DNA of 20,549 bases from Phaeoceros laevis. Taxonomy: Eukaryota; Anthocerotophyta; Anthocerotopsida; Notothyladales. The stretch lies in contig JBNGIQ010007601.1 of NCBI GenBank assembly GCA_049999765.1, forward strand, positions 1-20,549, given 5' to 3'. The notes under the pieces were generated by a model that did not search any database, had not been told where the DNA came from, and saw nothing but the letters and a program-made list of their open reading frames with translations. Positions 9,267-18,171 of the stretch are shown here, one piece after another. How positions within the stretch are numbered: position 1 is the first letter of the stretch; each line of letters starts with the position of its first letter. A program made the position numbers and the translations under genes.

Positions 9267-12200
9267 ATGATTAGCCCTGCTCCCAGAATGGCGTATTGGC
9301 AAAGCATTGCAAAGCAGAAGATATGGTGTTTTTGCCTTGGGCTCGGTACGTTATTGCTCCGATTATCTGCACAAGAGATGGAACCCGGTCCAAACTTCGC
9401 TTGTGATGTTTCTCGCAACCAGGCCTTGGAGGACCTCCCATTTTGCAACACCTCACTATCAGTGGAAGAACGAGTTGGGGATCTTGTTCAGCGCCTTACT
9501 TTGCAGGAAAAAATATCGCTGCTGGTCAGCAGTGCTTCAGGTGTGGAGAGGCTAGGTATCCCGCAGTATGAATGGTGGAACGAAGCGCTTCATGGCGTGG
9601 CTCAGAGCCCTGGGGTGACATTCGGGGGTGAAATTCCAGGAGCCACAAGCTTTCCGCAAGTTATACTCACAGCAGCAGCCTTCAACACCACTCTCTGGAA
9701 TGCTATTGGTCAGGTAGCCCCTCAAGGATCGTCTGTAAGGTTATTACACGATTAAGAGAGTATGTCATGGACACAGATTTTTGGTGAATGTTGCAGATAG
9801 TCTCCTCAGAGGCACGAGCAATGTTCAACGCAGGAAGGGCTGGCCTCACTTATTGGTCCCCGAATGTGAACATATTTCGAGATCCTAGGTGGGGTCGGGG
9901 CCAAGAAACTCCAGGGGAGGACCCCTTGGTGGTCAGTAAATATGCTGCCTACTATGTACGAGGGTTGCAAGGTAGTGCTTACACGGACGAGGATGATATT
10001 GATCCCCAGGCATCGTCTTTTAGCTCCTTATGCCAGTCGTCGACGGACGGGGGCAATACATCTGTACCTTCAACCAACATGCTAAAAGTGTCAGCATGTT
10101 GCAAGCACTTCACTGCCTACGACTTGGATTTCTGGAAGGGTACTGATCGATTTCACTTCAATGCCAAGGTGTGTGCCTACTACTTTGGGACCGATAGCAT
10201 TTAGTTAACGTCAAAGCTTGGATGGTTTATGTCACCGGATTGGAGGATGTAGTGGGTCAATGATTGCGGTCAGGTGTCTTGCACAAGAATGAGATTGGGG
10301 TACTGCCACCTGCATGCAGGTTACTGCACAGGACATCGAAGAAACGTATCACCCACCCTTTAAGAGCTGCATTGAGAAGGGCTTGGCCAGCAGTCTTATG
10401 TGTAGCTACAATAGCGTCAATGGAGTCCCAACCTGTGCTGATCGTAGCTTACTAACAGAACTTGCACGCAATACATGGGGATTTGATGGGTATTCTGCTC
10501 GTGGTGAAGAACATGAGGAGTCCTTGCTGCTAGTTGCTTCCCTGTCGCTGAAAGCATTGCATCCTGAGTTCCTTGTGCTCTCACCGTTTTTATCGGCCCC
10601 TTCTCCTTACACGGTCTGACTTGGCAACCAGGTATATTGTCTCAGACTGTGGTGCGATTGCCTTGATTCATGACGTGATTGGTTATTCTGCCAGCCCAGA
10701 AGATGCAGTAGCCGATGTGCTCCAAGCAGGTAGTGCTTTTTCTCTGAATTCCGTGAGGTTTTGTAGGGTAGTGTCTGTCGTCTCAGTAGATTTAGCTATA
10801 TACATGTTACCTTGGGTTGCGGAAGCCCTCCAGACTGACACTTGTGTATTACCCTTGATTACAGGGTTGGATTTAAATTGTGGAACATACCTTCTACTCC
10901 ACACAGAAGCGGCTGTCCGAAGGGGCATAGTGAATGAATCAGCAATCAGCGTAGCTGTGGGGAATGCACTCAGAGTGCAGATGCGATTAGGGATGTTTGA
11001 TGGTGACCCTAAAGCTCAACCGTATGGCTCCTTCGGATTGGACTCGATTTGCACTGAAGAACACCAGGACTTGGCGCTTGAGGCTGCACGACAGGGGATT
11101 GTCTTGCTGAAAAATGATGATAACCTCCTGCCTCTCTCCGCAAATGACACCTTATTGCTAGCAGTAATTGGACCAAATGCAGACGCATCCACTGTCATGC
11201 TTGGAGACTCCAATGGTACTGTACTGGTGACAATGCTTTGCTTATGGCTTTTGACTGGTGACTTCCGTTGCAGATCAGTTTTGTGAAATAGTAATTAGAT
11301 TTTCTTGAAGAAGATATTGAGTCATGTCGTGGGTTCGATGATGCAGGAATACCCTGTCGATTCATCACTCCATTGAAAGGTTTGGAAAAGTATGCAAATA
11401 TCGTGTATGCACCCGGTTGCAGCGATCCAAGTTGTATGGGCGACAATCAGCATGAGATATTGGAGGCAGCAGCAGTAGCTAAAAAGGCAGATGCCGTTGT
11501 TCTCGTTGTCGGGTTGAACCAAACTGTGGAAACTGAGGGCTTGGATAGAACAAATTTAACATTGCCGGGAAACCAGCAAAATCTGATCCAGGCCATTGCG
11601 AAGTCCACAAATAAGACAATCATTATCGTCATAATGTCCGGCGGCCCTGTTGACGTTTCAGCCCAGAGGGATGACAAACGCATTCCATGTATGTTATGGG
11701 TGGGGTATCCTGGCCAAGAAGGCGGTACAGCCATTGCGCAGATCCTGTTTGGGGACCACAATCCAGGTATATCGGGGCTTTGCAGTAGATTGGTTGCTTT
11801 GTTGCTGAAAGAGGTCCAAGTGACCAGCTATTTTAGCCCTCTGGAAGTTGTCCAGTCAGGGAATAGATAATGACCTCGCTGCGGTGGAATGCGCAGGTGG
11901 TCGACTTCCTGTGACATGGTACCCCCAAGCTTTTGTCAATGTTGACATGACCGATATGCACATGCATGCCAACCTCTCCGTTGGGTTTCCAGGGCGGGGC
12001 TATCGATTCTATACCGGAGAGGCTGTTTACGGTTTTGGTTATGGCCTTAGTTACTCTGTGTTCGATTACACATTCCGCAACTCTGCGAGGACGCTCTATC
12101 TGCCGAGGCTCAGTGAAGTGCAACATGATCAAGATGAGCAATGGCGTGTATCATCAAGAGGGCAAGCCAGCTCTCCTCTGACACAGATGGTTTGTGATGA

Positions 12201-12507
12201 AATGAACTTCGAGGTGGGTATCGTTGTCAGAAACCATGGCCCACGAGATGGTGCAAGTGTTCTGCTACTATACTTCGCCCCATCTCCCAATCTCGATGAC
12301 GTTGCATTGAAGCAGCTAATAGCATTCAGACGGATATTCTTGAAAGCAGAATCCGCATGGGAGCTGATCTTTACTGTAAAGCCATGTAGAGACATGAGTA
12401 CTGTTCTGCTGAATGGTGACAGGGTCCTAAGTGTTGGGTTGCATAAGCTCATGGTGGAAAACGAGGTGCTAACCGTTTCTCTATGGAAGGAGAAGCCTTC
12501 GGCATAG
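9267..12507 (+). CDS. BXL: GH3 beta-D-xylosidase / alpha-L-arabinofuranosidase, secreted (seven exons)
   Basis: Exons are 9267-9713, 9797-10168, 10320-10489, 10632-10729, 10865-11215, 11347-11766 and 11897-12507, giving 822 residues in phase. The enzyme removes terminal xylose (and often arabinose) from xylan and arabinan in the cell wall. The N-terminus has a hydrophobic signal segment ([13 protein letters not shown]). Met8 at 9288 has the better start context (A at -3, G at +4) and gives a more typical signal peptide. Plant BXL motifs follow in order: [46 protein letters not shown], and YIVSDCGA with the expected nucleophile D335. Next comes GLDLNCG, then VETEGLDR around 540-547 where the acid/base Glu is expected, GRLPVTWYP and [10 protein letters not shown] fibronectin III-like C-terminal domain ends in [10 protein letters not shown]. 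Where the family usually has GNY(A/E)G, this protein has GDSNG at the exon 5/6 junction. Length is slightly above the usual 770 or so. It appears intact. Confidence 0.93.
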
Positions 12508-13208
12508 GTTTCCAGAACATCTGCACAGCCTTCACTCACACACTCACAACCCTCGGAATGAAACCTGTGAACTACTGAGCAGACTAGTTGAGAGATTACC
12601 CGACGTCGGGGAGACGGACAGTGGCAAGAGGACTGGCTACTTGGGGCGATTTTAATATAGAAACTGACCGTCAGTATGTTCTCCATCCATAATGGTTGCG
12701 CACATGTAAGAGTCCCAGATTCTCAAGGGCATAGCCTAGCTAGGATTGATATAGGTGGACAGGTGTCGAGTCCAACCGACTCCTACGATCTATCAACGTT
12801 ACGAGGTTAACCAAGTTTGGTTCTTGGCACAACCTCCTGACGGAGATCATGGCATCACAGGACTGGCATCATACCATCAGCCTCCAGCTAAGGAGACAGC
12901 AAAACACGGGTCTCCCTATGGCCTTGAGCATGATTGTTTCTTCTGTACCACTTCAGAACGGTCATTCAAGAAACCAGCGGCCCTTGTACTACACATGCCG
13001 TGGAGTGTTGTCACCTGCTCAGTTATGCAATGAGAAATTTCAAGAGTTTAGGGGCGTCACGACTCCAGGGAATTGAACAAGACTCTAGACCTCTTAAATG
13101 CCTGCAGCAGCTGGCCAAGAAGAAGCATTCCTGTGCAGAGCGAGCCTGCGAGAGAAATCGGTTTTCTCATCTTAGGCCTCAGATCGCAAGCTTGTAGTCT
13201 TCAGAGTC
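12508..13208. other. Intergenic region between beta-xylosidase and lectin
   Basis: About 700 bases contain only short frames without recognisable domains. The left part should be the xylosidase 3' untranslated region, and the right part the lectin promoter and leader. No repeat, tRNA or clear TATA box was found. Confidence 0.55.
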
Positions 13209-14039
13209 ATGAGGCTCTCGATCTGGCTGCATCTGATTTTCCAGCTCTGGACCTGGGGTATGACTTCAAGTGCAAACGTCGGGCAGAGGGCCCTGGACAT
13301 CTCCTTCTCCATCACTGAATGGGACACAGTCACAGTTGACAAAAGGGGGATCCTCAACGTGCAAGGCAGCTATGCTCTCGACGGCGGGCTTGCGCTCACC
13401 CCCCACGCCGAGCGGGGCAACGTCGCTCGTGTCACAACCTGGGAGAGGTTCACCATGTTCAACGCACATGGAGTGACTTCCTTCGCCACCACCTTCACGT
13501 TCTACATCAAACCCTGGGCCACCAAACCTCCACCACCCCAGGGTCATGGGTTCACCTTCGTCATCACCGACAAGGCCCGCGTGGTTGCCAACGGCGATGG
13601 AGGTTACCTAGGGCTGTACAATCCTGCGAAGAAGCAGCGCGCCCGGTTCGTGGCTGTGGAGTTCGACACCTTCAAAGACGAGTGGGATGAAAGCAGCAGC
13701 CATGTCGGCCTGGACGTCGGCAGCATCCACTCCGTGGTGGCCCGCAACTACACGCTCGTGGGAGAGAAGCTCACCGCCTGGATCGACTACGACGCCAGAA
13801 ACATGAGCCTGAGCGTGAGCATGGCGCGCTACCCTCTGCAGAAAGACAAGGCCACTCTCCTGTTCAAGCACCAGCTGAACCTCATGTGCCATGTTCAGCA
13901 AGGCTCTTTAGTAGGATTTACAGCGTCTGTTGGAGGTCGCGGGAAGCAAATGCACGCCAGTGAGAGTCACGTCATTACCTCCTGGACTTTCCACTCGTGG
14001 CTGGAGCCCCAGGTCAATCATGTAGCTAGCTGCATCTGA
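13209..14039 (+). CDS. Legume-type (L-type) lectin, secreted, single exon
   Basis: An uninterrupted frame encodes 276 residues. A signal peptide is likely at 1-22 (hydrophobic run after MRLSIW). The remainder is one legume-lectin beta sandwich: ATTFTFYI at about 93-100, GHGFTFVI at 112-119, DGGYLGLYN at 130-138, VAVEFDTF at 148-155, HVGLDVGSI at 165-173, and the closing strand ITSWTFHS at 256-263. Metal ligands E151, D153, D160 and H165 are in place. Two residues that normally hold the sugar are changed: the loop-A Asp of 'ADG' is H113, and the Asn of 'FDTFxN' is D157. N-glycosylation sequons occur at N180 and N198. No transmembrane segment or kinase domain follows, so this is not a lectin receptor kinase. 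It is intronless and visibly richer in G+C than the neighbouring genes. Family membership is secure; sugar binding is doubtful. Confidence 0.9.
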   Translation: MRLSIWLHLIFQLWTWGMTSSANVGQRALDISFSITEWDTVTVDKRGILNVQGSYALDGGLALTPHAERGNVARVTTWERFTMFNAHGVTSFATTFTFYIKPWATKPPPPQGHGFTFVITDKARVVANGDGGYLGLYNPAKKQRARFVAVEFDTFKDEWDESSSHVGLDVGSIHSVVARNYTLVGEKLTAWIDYDARNMSLSVSMARYPLQKDKATLLFKHQLNLMCHVQQGSLVGFTASVGGRGKQMHASESHVITSWTFHSWLEPQVNHVASCI

Positions 14040-14519
14040 CCGTGCTCTCCGCAATATTGTGCACCACCTTTATAACAATTGCTGTAATGCTTTCCCTATT
14101 AGTAGTGCATGTGCAACACAGACTGTAATGGTGAGACTTGACTGATCCACGACAAGAGTCACAAGAGCTCAGGGTCCGCTCCATTTTAATTGACTGCACT
14201 GGCACAGCTTGATCTTTTGTCAATGCGGCCTCCTGGATCAGACCAATTCCTGTGACACAACACCTTCTGCGTAGTTCAGGACACACTAGTCCAATAAGCA
14301 GACCATGAAGGACGTAGAGGCTTGAGGGTGTGGCCCATAACTATCCATTTCGCACATTTGGATCGGACCTTCAAAAATCTGATTGTAAAGAAGGTGGTCA
14401 AATTCGAGCTGCCTCATTGCGGAATGGAACTGAGAAACCTACGTTATACCCTGCGAAGGGTTTAGGCAGGGCTGTTCTCCTCGGCCGTTCCGGCGAGACG
14501 AGTGGAGAAACGAGCAGGG
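14040..14519 (+). promoter_or_regulatory. WDR12 upstream region with site II motif and telo-box
   Basis: This 480-base spacer follows the lectin stop. GGCCCA at 14332-14337 is a reversed site II element (TGGGCC). AGGGTTTAGG at 14457-14466 contains the reverse of a telo-box (CTAAACCCT), 54 bases before the WDR12 ATG. In Arabidopsis, site II plus telo-box is the typical pair in promoters of ribosomal-protein and ribosome-assembly genes, which fits the downstream gene. No other gene was found in this stretch. Confidence 0.5.
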
Positions 14520-17506
14520 ATGGCGGAAAATGGGAATGAGGTGGACGTGGATGCCAAGCAGGTGCAAGTGCGGTTCACTACCAAGCTGCCGTCGGCGCTG
14601 CGCGTTGCCGGCACTCCGTTTGTGCTGCCTGCTCATCTCAAGCGTTACGGCCTCTCCGAAGTTGTCAACACTCTGTTGGGCCTAGGTCTGTGAACCTGCT
14701 TTCCTCCCTACACAATCTATTGCAGAGACATTGCGCGTTCTCAAATAGAGGAAATGGCCTTGTATGTAGTTGATGGCTAGATTCAAGCCGTCAGGTATCA
14801 AATTTGTTGCTTAGTCGGTTCTCTCGTTTCTGATCGCAGAGAGTCCTAAGCCTTTTGACTTCCTGGTGGATGGGGAGCTCTTGCGAAGCTCGTTAGAGGA
14901 ATATCTCCTCTCGAGGAAGCTGTCAATTGCAAGTTTCACCTGATACCTGAACAAACCTGTTGTTACAATGCCCTCCATCTTTGACGGCGTTCTTGCCATA
15001 ACTGAGTGGCCAAGTTGTTTCTTTCATGTTTTTGAGTTTGGCAGTAGTCCTTCACAACTAACTAGTGACGCATGATTCAGGAAAACATTTTGACCCTTGA
15101 ATACGTACCAGCTGTTATACCTCCAAACCTGCACGCACCCCACGTGCATGATGACTGGGTTAGCTCAGTGGATGGCTCACATGCTAGGTGTGTATGAGCT
15201 TCTGACACTCTTGCTCCATTGGAGTCTACATGAGTTGTTTGGTGGAAGAGATTTTGTGAAGCAGCCTTTCAGATCAGAAGAGATGTTCATGCTGAATACG
15301 CAGGATTGTAGAATAACTGTAGGGTGTGTGTTTCTGAAGTCCACTCACATCCGTGGTGTTCGAATCTATGCAGCTTCCTGTTGACAGGTTGCTACGACGG
15401 CTTTGCAAGGTATCTCATGCTGCACTAGAATATTTTTTTCGTTTTCGTTACATTTTGAAGTCCTTCCGTCAATACCTGCGAGCTCCCATCACATCTTTAA
15501 CCAGAGATGGTCCTGCAGGGCTTGGAATGGCGATGGCACCTGTATTGCAACTTTCTCGGGCCATAAAGACTGCGTTACTGCTGTTCGCACTGTCAGCAGG
15601 GCAGGTAGGACAGTTGGGGAATATCTGTAGGGTTTTCAATGGATCTTTTGAAGAGGACTTGATTCTGAGCTTCAGTGCTGCTAGTAGATCGCAGTTTGAC
15701 CTGAGTTTGCACTGGATTGACGAAATCTAGTGCTCTTTGACTGGTTTCGAAGGGTTGGAGAGCAAGGATGTAAAGGTGGTTACTTCTTCCAAGGATCGGA
15801 CACTGATGCTTTGGCAGGTGAAAACACACTGTTACAATTACTCTCAATCGATACCTATTCTCCTAGGTTGCAGATTACTGTAATTGTGTGTTACCATCGA
15901 TGTTGCTATTGCTGCAGATGCCCCTTCAAGATGACACACAGTTGCACAGTGTGAGACCCCTGAAAGTTTTCAAAGGTCATCAGTCTTCAGTTCAAACTGT
16001 GGCAGCAAGTCCTTCTGGGAATGAGGTAAAGGGCCCTCAAACTGCAAGCGTTCACTGAGGCCTTGGTAATTGTCAGAGCTAATGTGATGTTACCTGATTG
16101 GTTGGTCGACATTTACACGTGGATTTGTGCATGCTGCTGTTAGATTTTACTGGTCCTGGGTGTTGACAAAATGATTGCCAGATCTGTTCAGGATCATGGG
16201 ATACCTCTATCAAGATATGGCAAGTTGCCATCGACTCTGACCATGATGCTGATGTGAAGCGCAGAAGGCTCTCTGAAAATGGTTCCGCAGAGAATTCTCA
16301 TGCGCAGGTATTAAATGCTTTCTTCAACCTCTGGGGCACTCGCATTGGTGCTTGAGACTTGTCACAAAACTGTCCGCAATAATATCAGGAGGCTGAGGCT
16401 ACAAGAACATTGGAAGGGCACACACAGTGTGTGTCTGCTGTTGTGTGGAAAGAGAATGATTTAATTCATTCTGCATCCTGGGACCATTCATTGCGAACTT
16501 GGGATGTCGAGACTGGTGCAAACACTGGTACCATGGTACTCCCCTCCTTGACCCTCTTGTTACGGTCACACATATGTAATTTGCCTGGTATGCAGTGGGG
16601 CCTTCAGATGTCTCATTCGTTGCACCTGCTAACTGCAGAACTCTACCAAGGCTCTCCATTGCCTTAGTGTGGGAGGTGAAGGTTCCAGTATGCTGGTCTC
16701 AGGAGGGGCAGACAATGTACTGAGGATCTGGGACCCTCGAATGCCAGGTTCTTACATTTTCTTACACCAGAGTTGCTTTGGGCCTCATATAAGAGTATCT
16801 ATGTAGCTAGGAATGTGGCTGCACGTTTAGGACCAAATGGGGTAAAAAGTAATGGCCAGGCAGTGTTGAGTCCAGTAGGTTGAAGCTTTTGTTTGTGTCT
16901 CTTGTACGTCTCTAGGGGTGGTGACTCCAGCTCTTCAGCTGTCTTCACACAAAGGCTGGATTACAGCTTGCAGCTGGTAAGTTGTTTGGTCCAAGTCCAT
17001 GGTTGTCTTGCTCTGATAGTTACGATCCATCTGACTTGAAAATTTTTGATGACAGGCATAAGACTTCACACCACCATTTGTTGTCAGCCTCTCATGACGG
17101 AACAGTCAAGCTGTGGGATACGCGAAGCAAGGTGCACATTTCTTAGTCATCTGCTTCTCCAGGATGTTGTCTGGTCCGTATACTGTTCAAAGACATCGGA
17201 CTTCGAGAGTTCCACTCTGACTCGACTGTTGCTTGCAATTTCTAGATTCCCCTGCACACTCTGGTGGGCCACAAAGACAAGGTTTGTCTTCGAATTTGTG
17301 TTCGTCAGTCGCCGTTACCAACTTAGATAAGGACGTGCTTCAATTTTTGAAAGGCAAAAGGTTTAACTGTCGCCTAGAACAGTCAGCATGACTGTTGTGT
17401 GGTGGTTGGACAGGTCTTATCAGCTGACTGGTGGAAGGACGACAGCGTGATTAGCGGTGGCTCTGACTCTAAACTTTTGATATTCTCTGGACTGAAGCTG
17501 GGCTGA
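14520..17506 (+). CDS. WDR12: WDR12/YTM1 WD40 ribosome-biogenesis protein (14 exons)
   Basis: Exons are 14520-14685, 14840-14928, 15081-15187, 15374-15409, 15519-15604, 15753-15817, 15918-16025, 16182-16307, 16389-16535, 16639-16747, 16916-16976, 17056-17131, 17246-17281 and 17414-17506. They give 434 residues in phase, the normal length for this family. WDR12 joins PES1 and BOP1 in the PeBoW complex, which acts in ITS2 processing and 60S maturation in the nucleolus. The N-terminal NLE (ubiquitin-like) domain spans about 13-93 (VQVRFTTKLP, then PFDFLVDGELL, then LTLEYVPAV); in yeast it docks on the AAA+ ATPase Rea1/Midasin. WD repeats follow to the C-terminus, seen as GCYDGFARAWN, SSKDRTLMLWQ, SGSWDTSIKIWQ, SASWDHSLRTWD, SGGADNVLRIWD, SASHDGTVKLWD and SGGSDSKLLIF. 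A basic KRRR lies at about 246-249, between blades. Intron 2 uses a GC donor. Two exons are only 36 bases long. It appears intact. Confidence 0.94.
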
Positions 17507-18169
17507 TGATCTGACGCGGGCACCGTATCAGGCTTCTCTGTACCATAACCATTTTTGCATATGGAGTGTTCACCCTGACAATATTGGCTAATCGGCTAAT
17601 CTTGGCTAGTTGCGTCGGTCGGCGTGCGGCAATAAAGCTGGTAGGCTTCCAATCTGAGGGTAGTTACAGTGATACGCATCACGTCAAGTGGTGCTTCACA
17701 CGTGGCTGTGGTAATGCCATCGCATGACAGGCATCATGTCAAGCGGTGCTTCACACATGGCTGCGGTAACGCGGCCATATCAGACTTGCATTTAGAGTCT
17801 AGAGTATTATTAAGGGGTAAACTATTTGAATAACAACCTCTACGAACGAACTTCAATGAAGGTGTCAATGCACGAGCAGGACTAGACTTTGAGAGCGGTC
17901 AAGAGGACCACTAGGAAGTGTAGAAGTGGACACCAAGTGGACGCCCCTCACTTTCTTGGCTTTCAAGGCGGGCGGGAAGTACCGAGTACCGAAGCTTGTC
18001 AGGTGGGGGATGTCCGCGTCTACAGGCACCTACAAATGGGCACCCTGCTCGCAGAGTTGTGGAAGTGCGGCGATTCCGGCTCCCACTGGAAGCTTGCCAG
18101 GGATCCTCGGATTCCTCGCACAGTTGTGGAAGTGCCGCGATTCCAGCTCCTACCGGAAGCTTGCCAGCG
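17507..18169. other. Intergenic region between WDR12 and the P450, rich in small duplications
   Basis: This 663-base spacer holds the WDR12 3' end and the P450 promoter and leader. It contains a 55-bp-period duplication and a 67-bp-period duplication, each listed separately. Open frames that run through 17926-18417 are partly produced by the second duplication and match no family I know. Confidence 0.6.
17676..17772. repeat. Direct duplication, period 55, differing only at CpG sites
   Basis: Copies of 42 bases lie at 17676-17717 and 17731-17772, separated by 13 unrelated bases. They differ at five positions. Each difference is a CG in one copy against TG or CA in the other, on one strand or the other. 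This is the pattern left by deamination of methylated cytosine. Confidence 0.9.
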
Positions 18170-18171
18170 AT
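18051..18171. repeat. Direct duplication, period 67, ending at the P450 start codon
   Basis: Copies lie at about 18051-18104 and 18118-18171 with roughly six mismatches, including one CG/CA and one CG/TG. Both contain GGAAGCTTGCCAG. The second copy runs into the P450 ATG (18170-18172). The matching place in the first copy reads GGATCC-like sequence with no ATG. Confidence 0.85.

Noticed and set aside
12129-12686. 185-codon minus-strand frame over the end of the beta-xylosidase
   Set aside because: It is antisense to the fibronectin III-like domain, which is clearly coded on the plus strand; no domain is seen in the antisense product.
15340-15380. GTTCGAATC near 15358 as a tRNA T-loop
   Set aside because: No matching acceptor, D or anticodon stems surround it, and it lies at the end of a WDR12 intron.
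15503-15518. Alternative acceptors for WDR12 exon 5 upstream of 15519
   Set aside because: They add residues between GFA and AWN that the WD40 repeat does not need, or they shift the frame; the CAG at 15516-15518 fits the homologues.
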